From: UBA2233 sp002347965 [NCBI: Nitrospirae bacterium UBA2233]
GTDB lineage: Bacteria > UBA2233
NCBI GenBank assembly: GCA_002347965.1
Contig: DDYN01000051.1
Span: forward strand, 1-54,754
Direction: 5' to 3'
DNA length: 54,754 nucleotides
Below, one piece after another: positions 25,978 to 34,420 of this stretch. Numbering within the stretch: the stretch's first letter is position 1; every line of letters begins with the position of its first letter. The notes beneath the pieces were generated by a model. That model did not search any database, had not been told where the DNA came from, and was given only the letters and a program-made list of their open reading frames with translations. A program made the translations under genes and the position numbers.

Positions 25978-26922
25978 TTATTGGCCGTTTCCAAGCAGCT
26001 TGAAGTAGACGTCTTCAAGCGTGGGCTCGCGCTTAAGGACGCGGACAGACTTTAACCCCTCGAGCCATCCCTTTAGCCCGTCCTTGAGCCCTTCCTTGAG
26101 GTAAAGCCTTAGGGTGTCCGCGACGATCTCTTTTTGCCCTTTAGGGAGCGGGACGCCGTCGAACAACTCTTTGATCCGCCCTTTTGGGGCGACCAGCTCG
26201 ATCACCAGCTCGCCAGTGTAGTGTGTCACGAGCGTTTCAGGCGAGCCTTCGGCGATCTTTCGGCCCTTGTCCAGGATTATCGCCCGGTCGGCCAGGATGT
26301 TCGCCTCTTCCAGATAATGGGTCGTAAGAAGGATGCACACGCCCAGGGCCTTGATTCGCGACACGGCCTCCCAGACATCCCTCCTCGAAAACGGGTCGAG
26401 CCCCGTGGTCGGCTCGTCCAAGATGAGCACCTTGGGGTTGTGAACGAGCGCCCGCGCGATTAAAAGCCGCCTTCGCATTCCCCCCGAAAGCGCATCGATG
26501 GGCTCTTTGGCGTAGGGCTTAAGCCCTAAAAACTCGAGCCATTCAAGGGCGCTTGAGTGCGCCTGTTTCCTGGGAATGCCGTAATAAGAGGCGTAAGTAA
26601 CGAGGTTTTCCAAAACGCCCAGCTCGGTATCGAGCGAATCCGCCTGAGGGGCGACACCTAGGCTAGCCTTGGCGAGGCGGGGGTTTTGTTCAAGGTCTAC
26701 TCCAAGGATGTAGACCTTTCCTCCGGTGGGCCTTACGAACCCGCAGAGCACATGAAGGGCGGTCGTCTTGCCCGCCCCGTTCGGGCCAAGCAGGGCGACA
26801 CACTCTGAAGCCTCGATAAGAAGGTGAAAATTTTCGAGCGCAAGCCTAGCGCCGTAAACCTTTGTTATGCGCTCCATCCGGACGATTGGAGCCTTGGAGT
26901 GGGAATATCTCTCGGAATACAT
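25978..26922 (-). CDS. ABC exporter ATP-binding protein (NodI-like)
   Basis: A 314-residue ATPase with Walker A LLGPNGAGKTTALHVL, Q-loop VAPQADSLD, signature ALSGGMRRRLLIARAL, Walker B VLILDEPTTGLDPFSRR and switch LTTHYLEEA. The DEPTTGLDP-x-SRR and LLTTHYLEEA pattern is typical of NodI/DrrA-type exporters. It energises the following permease. A second possible ATG (MERITKVYG) lies 15 codons in and matches the usual family N-terminus; I kept the longer start with low certainty. Divergent from the alpha/beta hydrolase gene. Confidence 0.87.
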   Translation of the reverse strand: MYSERYSHSKAPIVRMERITKVYGARLALENFHLLIEASECVALLGPNGAGKTTALHVLCGFVRPTGGKVYILGVDLEQNPRLAKASLGVAPQADSLDTELGVLENLVTYASYYGIPRKQAHSSALEWLEFLGLKPYAKEPIDALSGGMRRRLLIARALVHNPKVLILDEPTTGLDPFSRRDVWEAVSRIKALGVCILLTTHYLEEANILADRAIILDKGRKIAEGSPETLVTHYTGELVIELVAPKGRIKELFDGVPLPKGQKEIVADTLRLYLKEGLKDGLKGWLEGLKSVRVLKREPTLEDVYFKLLGNGQ

Positions 26923-27232
26923 AAAATACGCAAGGTCTGCCAGTGGATGATTTCTACCTTAACACAAACCAAAGACGCTTGGAAACGTATGGGGCTTTCC
27001 TGGCGGATAGTGCGCACCGGCAAGCTTCTCATTTCCCCGTCTTGCAAAATGGTATGCGAGGCATGCCTTGTCCAAGGGGGGATTGTTGGTATTGGCCAAG
27101 GGTGTTGCGCAAGCGTTCAGGCGTATAAACGTTGGATTGATACAACGCGATGATGCTAAGCTAGTTTTCGTCCAAACGACAAAAAGCAAGCCGATTCTGC
27201 AAAAACGGCATCCACGATCAAAGAGGAACGGG
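26923..27232. other. Divergent intergenic region without recognisable gene
   Basis: About 310 bases separate the NodI-like gene (minus) from the alpha/beta hydrolase (plus). Short open frames here lack ribosome sites and family resemblance. I see AT-rich stretches but no convincing promoter pair, RNA gene or repeat. Promoters for both flanking genes presumably lie here. Confidence 0.5.
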
Positions 27233-28084
27233 ATGGCTCAAGAAAAGAACGTGGGCTTGGGCTTACACGGCTCAGAAAAGGCTCAACGGCCAGATGGTGC
27301 CCTGACAGAACAGAAGGTTGAGGGTATAAGTTTTCTTGCAGGGCGATGGCCCCTTGAGCCTGCCAAGCCTACCTTGATCTTCCTCCACGGCGCGGCCTTG
27401 AGCGGCGGCATATGGGAAGGCCAGCTCGTGGCGCTTACGGATGTCGCCAACACGTTGGCCCTCGATCTTCCTGGTCATGGGAAGAGTGCAGGACCTGGCG
27501 AGGAAACTATCGAAGACTACTCCCGTTCGGTCGTTGGGTTTCTTGATCGCTTGCAAGTGCCAAGGCCCGTCCCTTGCGGGTTGAGCATGGGCGGCGCTAT
27601 CGTTCAGCGTCTTCTTTTGAGCCATCCCGGCCGCTTCTTTGCGGGCATCCTCGTCAACACGGGAGCGAAGCTCAAGGTGGCATCCTTGGTCTTCGAGGCG
27701 ATCCAGAAAGACTTTGCTCGGTTCCCCTGGATGATCTGCAAAACGGGCCTGTCCCAAAAAACCGGCCCGGAGGTAGGCGACAGGGTTCGGGCTTGCGTGC
27801 AATGCACCCCCGAGGTGGCGCTTGGCGACTTCCTGGCGTGTGATCGCTTTGACGTCCGGCAGGAGCTGCCGACAATCGAAGCTCCCGTTTTGGTGTTAAG
27901 CGCCTCCGAAGACGTGCTCACCCCCTTCAAGTACGCCTCGTTCTTGGTCGAGCGCCTCAAGCATGCCAAGCTTACTCTCGTTGAAGGCGCGGGCCACCTG
28001 TCCCCCGCCGAGAAGCCGGAAGCATTGAACGCCGCGATAAGAGAGTTTATACACGCGGCCTGTTTGGAATCGAGGGTTTCTTGA
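27233..28084 (+). CDS. Alpha/beta-hydrolase fold protein
   Basis: A 283-residue hydrolase. Oxyanion-hole motif FLHGAALSGGIW, DLPGHGKS, nucleophile elbow PCGLSMGGAI (Ser), acid in LVLSASEDVLTPF and histidine in VEGAGHLSPAEKPEALN form a complete triad. The start MAQEKN is preceded by AAGAGGAACGGG; the frame extends 55 codons upstream without support. The first 30 residues are not part of the fold. Substrate unknown; esterase, lactonase or C-C hydrolase activities are all possible. Two cysteines in RACVQCTP are unusual but not diagnostic. Confidence 0.82.
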   Translation: MAQEKNVGLGLHGSEKAQRPDGALTEQKVEGISFLAGRWPLEPAKPTLIFLHGAALSGGIWEGQLVALTDVANTLALDLPGHGKSAGPGEETIEDYSRSVVGFLDRLQVPRPVPCGLSMGGAIVQRLLLSHPGRFFAGILVNTGAKLKVASLVFEAIQKDFARFPWMICKTGLSQKTGPEVGDRVRACVQCTPEVALGDFLACDRFDVRQELPTIEAPVLVLSASEDVLTPFKYASFLVERLKHAKLTLVEGAGHLSPAEKPEALNAAIREFIHAACLESRVS

Positions 28085-28213
28085 AGCGCGCACCGTTACT
28101 CCGGTGTTGGCCTTCTTTGAAGCTTGCGCTCGCTAGGTTGCTCGATGGAGCGTTTCGTCTCACAATGTGAAGGAAGGGTTCGCGGGGCAAACCAAACCAA
28201 GGGAGGGCAACCC

Positions 28214-28981
28214 ATGCCCGGGTACGTGATCGCCAACTGGAAGATGTACAAGACCAAAAAAGAGGCGCTCGAGTTTGCCGAGGGCCTTAAGGATGGGCTT
28301 TCTCAAGGGGGGGTCGTTGTCGGCGTGAGCCCGGCATTCCCCTACTTGGAGACGCTCTCGAACGCTTTTCGCGGCGTGGACAGGGTCTGTGTGTTCGCCC
28401 AGAACGTCGCGTTTGCCGAGGCCGGTGCCTTCACGGGCGAGGTGAGCGCCTCGATGATCGAGGATGCCGGGGCAAAAGGCGTCATTATCGGCCATTCAGA
28501 GAGACGGCACGTGTTCAAGGAAGACCCGTCTTGGATGGTCAAGAAAATCCAGCTTGCGCTCGACCGAGAGCTTGTTGTTGTGTACTGTGTGGGCGAGACG
28601 CTCGAAGAAAGAGACCTCGGGGTTGGTCCAGAGGTCGTAAGCCGTCAGCTTGCAGAGGGGTTAGGGGGGCTAGAAGACGAAAGCAAGGCATCCATACGGT
28701 CCAAAGAAACCCTCGTGATCGCCTACGAGCCCGTCTGGGCGATCGGCACGGGGCGCAACATGGAGCCGATCGAGGCCAAAGAGGCGGCCAGCTTGATCAA
28801 GAAAAATGTATCCGAGCTCCTTGAGGGGTACGTGCCCCCGGTCCTTTACGGAGGCAGCGTAAACCCTAGGAATATCCAGGGGTTTGCCGGTCATTTCGAG
28901 ATAGACGGGGTGCTCGTCGGAGGGGCGAGCTTGGACTTAGGAAGATTCCTTCCGTTGATCAAAGCCTTTGAACGGGCCTAA
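28214..28981 (+). CDS. tpiA: Triosephosphate isomerase
   Basis: A 255-residue TIM with all catalytic residues: Asn and Lys in IANWKMYK, His in IIGHSERRHVF, Glu in VIAYEPVWAIGTGRN, and the phosphate loop LYGGSVNPRNIQGF. It interconverts dihydroxyacetone phosphate and glyceraldehyde 3-phosphate. A GGGAGGG site precedes the ATG. No gapA, pgk or secG neighbour, so it is away from the common glycolytic operon; a small secreted protein gene follows after 18 bases. Confidence 0.96.
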   Translation: MPGYVIANWKMYKTKKEALEFAEGLKDGLSQGGVVVGVSPAFPYLETLSNAFRGVDRVCVFAQNVAFAEAGAFTGEVSASMIEDAGAKGVIIGHSERRHVFKEDPSWMVKKIQLALDRELVVVYCVGETLEERDLGVGPEVVSRQLAEGLGGLEDESKASIRSKETLVIAYEPVWAIGTGRNMEPIEAKEAASLIKKNVSELLEGYVPPVLYGGSVNPRNIQGFAGHFEIDGVLVGGASLDLGRFLPLIKAFERA

Positions 28982-28999
28982 CGCAAAAAGGATGTTAAA

Positions 29000-29386
29000 A
29001 TGAAACGGACGCTGGGCCTCGCGCTCGTCGCGATTGTCGCGTGCCTTGCCCTTAGCCCTTTGAGCGGCGAAGGGGCTGGTTTTATCGTGTACAAAACCTA
29101 CACCACGATCGATTCGCTCGCAAAGGACGGCGTGCGGGCGGCCGGAGAGATGGCAAACCTCGACGTGCGGGTCGTCTCTTTCAAAAACTACGAACTCTCT
29201 GCGAGGGTCATGGACGCCGCGGGTATGGAGTGGACCTTGCGGCTGAGGGCGCCCAGGCTTACTACTTCACAGGCAAACTTGCTGGAGCGTACGGACCAAG
29301 CGCACGTGACGTTCCTTGTCTCGAACGTTCTGCCTATGCAGCATTTGGTCGAGGGTACGCTCTACAACGTCACAGCGGCCCATTAG
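29000..29386 (+). CDS. Small secreted protein of unknown function
   Basis: The 128-residue product begins with a clear signal peptide (MKRTLGLALVAIVACLALSPLSGEGAG). The mature 100 residues are predicted mixed beta (FIVYKTYTTIDSL, NLDVRVVSFKNYELSARVMD, EWTLRLRAPRLT, QAHVTFLVSNVLPMQHLVEGTLYNVT), reminiscent of an OB-like or small beta-barrel fold. I recognise no family. It lies 18 bases after tpiA and could be cotranscribed. Likely periplasmic. Confidence 0.7.
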   Translation: MKRTLGLALVAIVACLALSPLSGEGAGFIVYKTYTTIDSLAKDGVRAAGEMANLDVRVVSFKNYELSARVMDAAGMEWTLRLRAPRLTTSQANLLERTDQAHVTFLVSNVLPMQHLVEGTLYNVTAAH

Positions 29387-29638
29387 GCCTCTAGGGACGT
29401 GGTTGCGAGCTTTGCCGCTCGCTCGGCTTGGTCGAGCTGGGCTTCTTTGCGCGGTTGTCTTGGGCGCGGAAAAGCCCCTAAAGACTGTTTAGCGCCCACA
29501 CTCACGAGCGTTTATGCAGTATAACCTCGCGTTTTTCCAAAAAGTGCAGACGGCCGTCCTGCAAGTAGAGCGAGGCGGTACTACGCAGTAAGCAAGGCGG
29601 CGACAATGTAGGCATACAACCAAACCAAGGAGGAAACG

Positions 29639-30130
29639 ATGAGCCCCGAGTCCCATGGGCGCTTTTTCGAGGATTTTGAAGCTGGCGAGGTGATTCAGCA
29701 CGCATTGGGAAGGACCGTTACGCAAACAGACAATATCTGGTTCACGCTGTTGACGAACAACCCAAACCCGATCCATTTCGACTCGGAATACGCCAAGAAA
29801 ACCGAGTTCAAGCAGCCCCTTGTCAACTCTTGCTTTACGCTCGCGCTTATAATGGGCTTAAGCGTCGAGGACATCTCGCGCAACGCGGTCAACTTAGGCT
29901 GGGAAGGGGTCGAGCTCCCAGCCCCCGTGTTCGAGGGTGAGACGCTCTATGCCCAAACGGAGGTGCTAGAGAAGCGCGAGTCCAAATCCAGGCCGCACAT
30001 GGGAATCGTCCGTGTTAGAACGACCGGCTACAAGCATGACGGGACGGTCGTTATCCGGTTCCAGCGGGCCGTCATGGTCTACAAAAAGGCCTACGCCCCC
30101 GCACTTGCCCCTCCCAAGCCCAAAGGCTAG
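29639..30130 (+). CDS. MaoC-family dehydratase (hot-dog fold)
   Basis: A 163-residue MaoC-like hydratase. The hydratase motif appears as LLTNNPNPIHFDSEYAKKTEFKQPLVNSCFTLALIMGLS, with the Asp/Asn-x(4)-His pair (NPIHFD) that binds the catalytic water in R-specific enoyl-CoA hydratases. FEGETLYAQTEVLEKRESKSRPHMGIVRVRT resembles beta-methylmalyl-CoA/mesaconyl-CoA dehydratase homologues. It probably hydrates a 2-enoyl-CoA. A strong AAGGAGG site precedes the ATG. About 250 bases of non-coding DNA precede it. Confidence 0.85.
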   Translation: MSPESHGRFFEDFEAGEVIQHALGRTVTQTDNIWFTLLTNNPNPIHFDSEYAKKTEFKQPLVNSCFTLALIMGLSVEDISRNAVNLGWEGVELPAPVFEGETLYAQTEVLEKRESKSRPHMGIVRVRTTGYKHDGTVVIRFQRAVMVYKKAYAPALAPPKPKG

Positions 30131-30196
30131 GGCGTTGCCGCGCCATGCCAGCCCTTGGTTTTTGGTTTGCGCCCCTTAACCCCGCTAGCCGGCCGG

Positions 30197-31198
30197 CTAG
30201 CGGGCTCCGAGGTCTTCGATTTTCTTCAGCACTTCTTTGGAATAATACCTTCCCGCAAGCTTGTCCCATACCGGGCGGGTTTTTTTTCTGAATAGGGCTT
30301 CTTCTTGGGGGGTGAGCGTAACCATCCGCATTCCGTACTCCTGGAAAGCCTCGTAGCACTTCCGTTCGGATTCCCTAGCCTCTTTGACGAACAAGGGCTC
30401 GTAGCGCTTGCCGATCTCCAAAATCGCCCGTTGATCCTCCGAAGAAACGCTCGCGAAGGCCTTTTGGGTCAAGACGATCGCGGCAGGCATGTAGTGCCAG
30501 TTGTGCAGGTTGATGTACTTAAGGAACGTGTATTCCTGCGTGCCAAGGACCCACTGAGCGGGCGCAGGAGCGGTGTTGACGATCCCGGAGCGCAGTGCGG
30601 CCACGGACTCTGCCGCCCCGATGGCGAACGGGCTTGTTCCCAGGGCCTTGAGCATTTCTTCTTCGATCGGGCCGGACCACGCGTACGTGCGGACCTTCTT
30701 CATGTCTTCAGGCTTTCGGATGGGAAAGTCCTTCGAGTAGAGCGCATCGTATCCCTGCTCTATAAAACAAAGGAGCTTGAACCCGTTCTTTTGGGCGGCA
30801 GCATCAAGGTCGGGACGTATCAGCTCACGCGCCCTGTCCGCCTTTTCGTAGGAATCGACCAGGTACGGCAGCTGCATGACGCCCGTCTCGGGGCAGGCCA
30901 GGAAGGTTCCTTCAGCCGAGAACCCTCCCCCTTGGAGCTGGCCCAGCCTGAGCTTGCGGACCGTGTCCTTATCGTTGCCCATCACGCCGCCAAGGTATAG
31001 GGTTACCCGCACGCGCCCCGATGTGGCGCTTTCGATGTCGCGCTTGATATTGGAGGCGAGCTCCGCCCAGGCCGTCCCCTCGGGAGCGAGCGTGGCGATC
31101 TTGATCACGGCCGGTTCGGCCGCCATAGAAGCCTGGAAGAGCAAGACCGTGAGCAGTGCTGCCATCGAACATCGCATAAAGGCCTTTGGCCAGTCCAT
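30197..31198 (-). CDS. TRAP transporter solute-binding protein DctP (orphan copy)
   Basis: A 333-residue periplasmic receptor with a signal peptide (cleaved after MAA) and the DctP fold. It begins VIKIATLAPEGTAWAELA and has VTLYLGGVMGNDKDTVRKLRLGQLQGGGF, QLPYLVDSYEKADRARELI, KPEDMKKVRTYAWSGPIEEEMLKALG with the carboxylate-binding Arg, and YINLHNWHYMPAAIVLTQKAF. It lacks its own QM partner and is on the opposite strand to the complete TRAP operon about 3 kb away. It is the last gene of a minus-strand run with alcohol and aldehyde dehydrogenases, suggesting its ligand is their substrate or a relative. Confidence 0.88.
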   Translation of the reverse strand: MDWPKAFMRCSMAALLTVLLFQASMAAEPAVIKIATLAPEGTAWAELASNIKRDIESATSGRVRVTLYLGGVMGNDKDTVRKLRLGQLQGGGFSAEGTFLACPETGVMQLPYLVDSYEKADRARELIRPDLDAAAQKNGFKLLCFIEQGYDALYSKDFPIRKPEDMKKVRTYAWSGPIEEEMLKALGTSPFAIGAAESVAALRSGIVNTAPAPAQWVLGTQEYTFLKYINLHNWHYMPAAIVLTQKAFASVSSEDQRAILEIGKRYEPLFVKEARESERKCYEAFQEYGMRMVTLTPQEEALFRKKTRPVWDKLAGRYYSKEVLKKIEDLGAR

Positions 31199-31220
31199 GA
31201 AACCCTCCTGTCTGTTGGTG

Positions 31221-32414
31221 TTAACCGATGACGGATGAGACGATGTTACGGATCGCCTCCTCCGGGATGGGAAAGAGAACCCCCGAGGGGTCTTTCATTA
31301 CTGCCATGACGGCAGCGTCCAGCTCTGAGTTCGGTATGTGAAACTCCTTGAACGTGTCCGGAAGGCCGGATCGGGACCTTAAGCCCTTGATTGCCTCGAT
31401 CGAGGCCTCGAGGAGCTTTCGGCTGCTGCCTTCGAGCGGAACCTCGAGTACCTTGGCAAGCTCCCTTGAGCGTTTCTCGTAGAACTCCGGCATGGCTCCC
31501 ATGACTTGAGTAAGAAGGACTGCATTGGCAAGCCCGTGAGGAATCCGGTACTGCGCGCCCAGCGCATGCGCAAGGTTGTGCACTGGGATGGCCGACAACG
31601 CGTAGGTAAAGGCCGTGATTCCCATGGCCGACGCGGCCAAAAGCTCGCTTCTGGCCTCGACATCCTTAGGGTTTTCTAGGGCCTTGGGAAGGTTGCGGAA
31701 TATGAGCTCGGTCGCCCTCAGCGCGAACCCGTCTGTAAAGGCGAACGCCGTCGGAGAAAAGAGTGCCTCCATGGCATGCGTGAGCGCATCGAACGCGGTC
31801 GAGGCCGTAAGCGGCTTTGGAAGGCCTAGCGTTACGTCTGGGTCTAAAACCGCGATGTCTGCGTTGACGAACGGGTGCAGGAGGTTTGCCTTGACCCGCT
31901 GCTTTTCGTTGTATACGACGCAGATCGGCGAGACCTCCGCGCCCGTACCGGCAGTCGTGGGGATGGCCAGGTGCGGAATGGGGATGAGCTGTGCTTTTGG
32001 CCAGGGAACGAACGCGAAGTTTCCCGGGATGACGTCCAAAATGTCGTCCGCCCCTTTGTACAGCCCGTACTTTACGCCCTTGGCGAAATCGAGCACGCTG
32101 CCCCCGCCGAGCGCAACGAGCGCATCCGCGCCCTTTTCGCGGACAAAGCGGATCCCTTCGTTAACCTTGGAGCTTTCGGCATCCTGCGGGATGTCCGTAA
32201 ACACGCCCACGAGCGTGGTCGTGACTCCCTTGGAGGGGAGGTCAAAGAGCCTTGCTAGCTTGTCCACAAGGCCGGTCTTTTGAATCCCAGAATCCGAGAA
32301 CAGGACGGCCTTTTTGGCGCCCAAGCCGGCCAAGAGGTCTGGGACCATCGCGAGCGCCCCCTGGCCCTGATAAACGGCCGTTTTTAAGAAAAACTGGGAT
32401 AGCGTCGTCGGCAT
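31221..32414 (-). CDS. Iron-containing alcohol dehydrogenase
   Basis: A 397-residue group III (Fe-ADH) dehydrogenase. NAD-binding GGGSVLDFAKGVKYG (near residue 104) and IPTTAGTGAEVSPICVV are present; metal ligands come from STAFDALTHAMEAL (Asp, His), IPVHNLAHALG (His) and YRIPHGLANAVLL (His). It would oxidise an alcohol or reduce an aldehyde with NAD(P). It lies between the aldehyde dehydrogenase and dctP on one strand, with gaps of about 22 to 33 bases, giving an alcohol to aldehyde to acid route with uptake. Confidence 0.93.
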   Translation of the reverse strand: MPTTLSQFFLKTAVYQGQGALAMVPDLLAGLGAKKAVLFSDSGIQKTGLVDKLARLFDLPSKGVTTTLVGVFTDIPQDAESSKVNEGIRFVREKGADALVALGGGSVLDFAKGVKYGLYKGADDILDVIPGNFAFVPWPKAQLIPIPHLAIPTTAGTGAEVSPICVVYNEKQRVKANLLHPFVNADIAVLDPDVTLGLPKPLTASTAFDALTHAMEALFSPTAFAFTDGFALRATELIFRNLPKALENPKDVEARSELLAASAMGITAFTYALSAIPVHNLAHALGAQYRIPHGLANAVLLTQVMGAMPEFYEKRSRELAKVLEVPLEGSSRKLLEASIEAIKGLRSRSGLPDTFKEFHIPNSELDAAVMAVMKDPSGVLFPIPEEAIRNIVSSVIG

Positions 32415-32447
32415 CGTTGCATCTCCTCGTAGAAATTAAGCTTTGGT

Positions 32448-33965
32448 CTAACGAAGCGTCAACACGCGGTCGTAAAGGGCCCGCTTTTCGCGCTCTGGCA
32501 CCATGGACGTGTGGATTCTCTTGACTTCGCTGTACTCCTCCAGGCCGAAGTGCCCCAACTCCCTGCCGATGCCGGACTGCTTGTAGCCGCCGAACGGCCC
32601 GTCGTTCCGTAAGGTATGCCAGTCGTTGACCCATACCGTACCCGCCTTGATCTTCCTTGCGACGTAGAGCGCTTTTTCGGGGTCTTGGGTCCACACTCCG
32701 CCCGCAAGACCGTAAATCGTGTCGTTGGCAATCCTTAAGGCATCGTCCAGGCCTTCGTATGGGATCACGGCGAGCACGGGCCCGAATATTTCTTCCTGCG
32801 CGATTCGCATGTCGTTTTTGACATCCGTGAAGATCGTGGGCTCCATGTAGTAGCCGCCCTCGTAGCCCTCGGGATGGAGCCGGTTCCCGCCGATGACGAG
32901 CCTTGCGCCTTCTTCTTTGCCCGCATCGACGTAGCTTAGGATCGTCTCGAGCTGGGATTTAGATACGATCGGGCCCATGTCGGAGGTTGGGTCCAGCGGG
33001 CTTCCAACCTTCAGATTCTTGGCGATGGCGCACATTCTCTCGAGGATCTCGTCATGAAGGCCCCTTGGGACCAAGAGCCTCGTTCCGGATTCGCAGACCT
33101 GACCGTTGTGCATTAAGAAGGCAAACAGAGACCCCGGCACGGCAACGTCCAGGTTGGCGTCGTCCAGGATGATGTTGGGCGACTTGCCGCCAAGCTCGAG
33201 CGTGACCTTTTTGATCGTGCCCGCGGCAAGCTGCATGATACGGCGCCCGATGACGGTCGAGCCCGTGAAGGCAACTTTGTCTACTTCTGGGTGTGTGACG
33301 AGCGATTCGCCGGTGACGCCGCCAGGCCCCGGGACGACGTTGATTACGCCCGGCGGTACGCCCGCTTCGGTGCAAACCTCGGCCAAAAGGAGCGTGGACA
33401 GGGGCGTGTAGCTCGCCGGCTTAATGACCATCGTGTTGCCCATGGCCAGGGCTGGGGCCACCTTCCAGCTTGCGAGAATCAAGGGGAAGTTCCAGGGCGT
33501 TATCATCCCGCAGACACCTATGGGCTCACGGATGACGAAATCGTGCGAGGGGCCTGGAATGGGGATGGCATCGAGCACCTCTTTGTGCGGGAACTCTTCG
33601 AGCATCTCGGCCGTTCGAAGGAATAAATCCATCACCAAAACGACGTCTACGTTCAGAAAACGCCTAAGCGTCGCGCCAGAGCTCTGAACCTCGGCCAGGG
33701 CGAACTGCTCGGCCCGCTCGAGGAATTTGGCCGCAATCGCCCGCATGATTGCCGCCCGCTCCTTGGGGCTCTTTTCGCTCCACACCCCGGATTCGAATGC
33801 CTCGCGGGCTGTGCGTACGGCCCTGTCTATGTCGTCTGGACTGCCTTTGGCGACCGTCGTGAACGGCTCGCCCGTAGAGGGGTCGGTCAGTTGAAATACC
33901 TCTCCGGAGGCCGATGGAACGGTCTCGCCGTTGATGAACATCCCGTAATCTGGATCGCTGGCCAT
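32448..33965 (-). CDS. NAD(P)-dependent aldehyde dehydrogenase
   Basis: A 505-residue ALDH. Substrate/cofactor segments: CGMITPWNFPLILASWKVAPALAMGNTMVIKPASYTPL, FTGSTVIGRRIMQLAAG, catalytic Glu in TLELGGKSPNIIL, catalytic Cys in MHNGQVCESGTRL, and QEEIFGPVLAVIPY. The C-terminal WHTLRNDGPFGGYKQSGIGRELG lies where betaine aldehyde and phenylacetaldehyde dehydrogenases vary, so substrate is not clear. I start at the ATG with GGGAGG six bases upstream; nine extra codons are possible. It precedes the Fe-ADH gene. Confidence 0.93.
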   Translation of the reverse strand: MASDPDYGMFINGETVPSASGEVFQLTDPSTGEPFTTVAKGSPDDIDRAVRTAREAFESGVWSEKSPKERAAIMRAIAAKFLERAEQFALAEVQSSGATLRRFLNVDVVLVMDLFLRTAEMLEEFPHKEVLDAIPIPGPSHDFVIREPIGVCGMITPWNFPLILASWKVAPALAMGNTMVIKPASYTPLSTLLLAEVCTEAGVPPGVINVVPGPGGVTGESLVTHPEVDKVAFTGSTVIGRRIMQLAAGTIKKVTLELGGKSPNIILDDANLDVAVPGSLFAFLMHNGQVCESGTRLLVPRGLHDEILERMCAIAKNLKVGSPLDPTSDMGPIVSKSQLETILSYVDAGKEEGARLVIGGNRLHPEGYEGGYYMEPTIFTDVKNDMRIAQEEIFGPVLAVIPYEGLDDALRIANDTIYGLAGGVWTQDPEKALYVARKIKAGTVWVNDWHTLRNDGPFGGYKQSGIGRELGHFGLEEYSEVKRIHTSMVPEREKRALYDRVLTLR

Positions 33966-33981
33966 CTCTAACCTCCCTTTT

Positions 33982-34302
33982 TTACGTGGCACACATGTTG
34001 GTTTTAAGCTCCTTGTAGCGCTCCTCGATGAAGGCGTGGGCGTGCAAGGGAACCTTCATGCCCTCCGGCCTGTGGGTCTCGACAGCGGCCAGCCCTTTAG
34101 AAAAAAGCCGCAACCTGACGCCTTTTACCTTGCATTCCGCCGGGCAGTCGGCCTGCTGGGATTTGATACAGTACGAAAACCCGCCCTGGGGGGCCTCGTA
34201 GGGGAACACGACGAGCGAGTCGAGCGGCGCTCTCACCTCCACCCCGACCCCTTGCGCGAGCGTCAGTGCTTCATAATTAACCGCGTTTTGATGATAACAC
34301 AC
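33982..34302 (-). CDS. Small conserved-looking protein with clustered cysteines, unknown function
   Basis: An open frame of up to 106 residues directly before the aldehyde dehydrogenase on the same strand. Its centre has Cys at YCIKSQQADCPAECKVKG (C-x8-C-x3-C) and the end has a His-containing helix (VPLHAHAFIEERYKELK) and a final CAT. These may bind metal or form disulfides. The start is uncertain: a GTG at 34302, or an internal GTG preceded by AAGGGGTCGGG that drops about 20 residues and better fits the start of the domain. No family recognised. Confidence 0.55.
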   Translation of the reverse strand: MCYHQNAVNYEALTLAQGVGVEVRAPLDSLVVFPYEAPQGGFSYCIKSQQADCPAECKVKGVRLRLFSKGLAAVETHRPEGMKVPLHAHAFIEERYKELKTNMCAT

Positions 34303-34316
34303 TCTTATGTTAATAA
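34288..34316 (+). promoter_or_regulatory. Putative promoter of the TRAP operon
   Basis: TTGATG (34288-34293) and TAATAA (34311-34316) are separated by 17 bases. It would drive the TatT-DctPQM operon about 105 bases downstream. It overlaps the N-terminal end of the divergent small gene, so regulation of both directions may be linked. Box matches are partial. Confidence 0.35.
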
Positions 34317-34420
34317 AGAATCTCTAGAAGCTAAAAAGACGGCAGAGGCTTTTTTTGAAACCCCTACCCATCAAACTCGGTACCCGATGAGGCCTGGAGT
34401 CTAAAATCAAGGAGGAAAAG

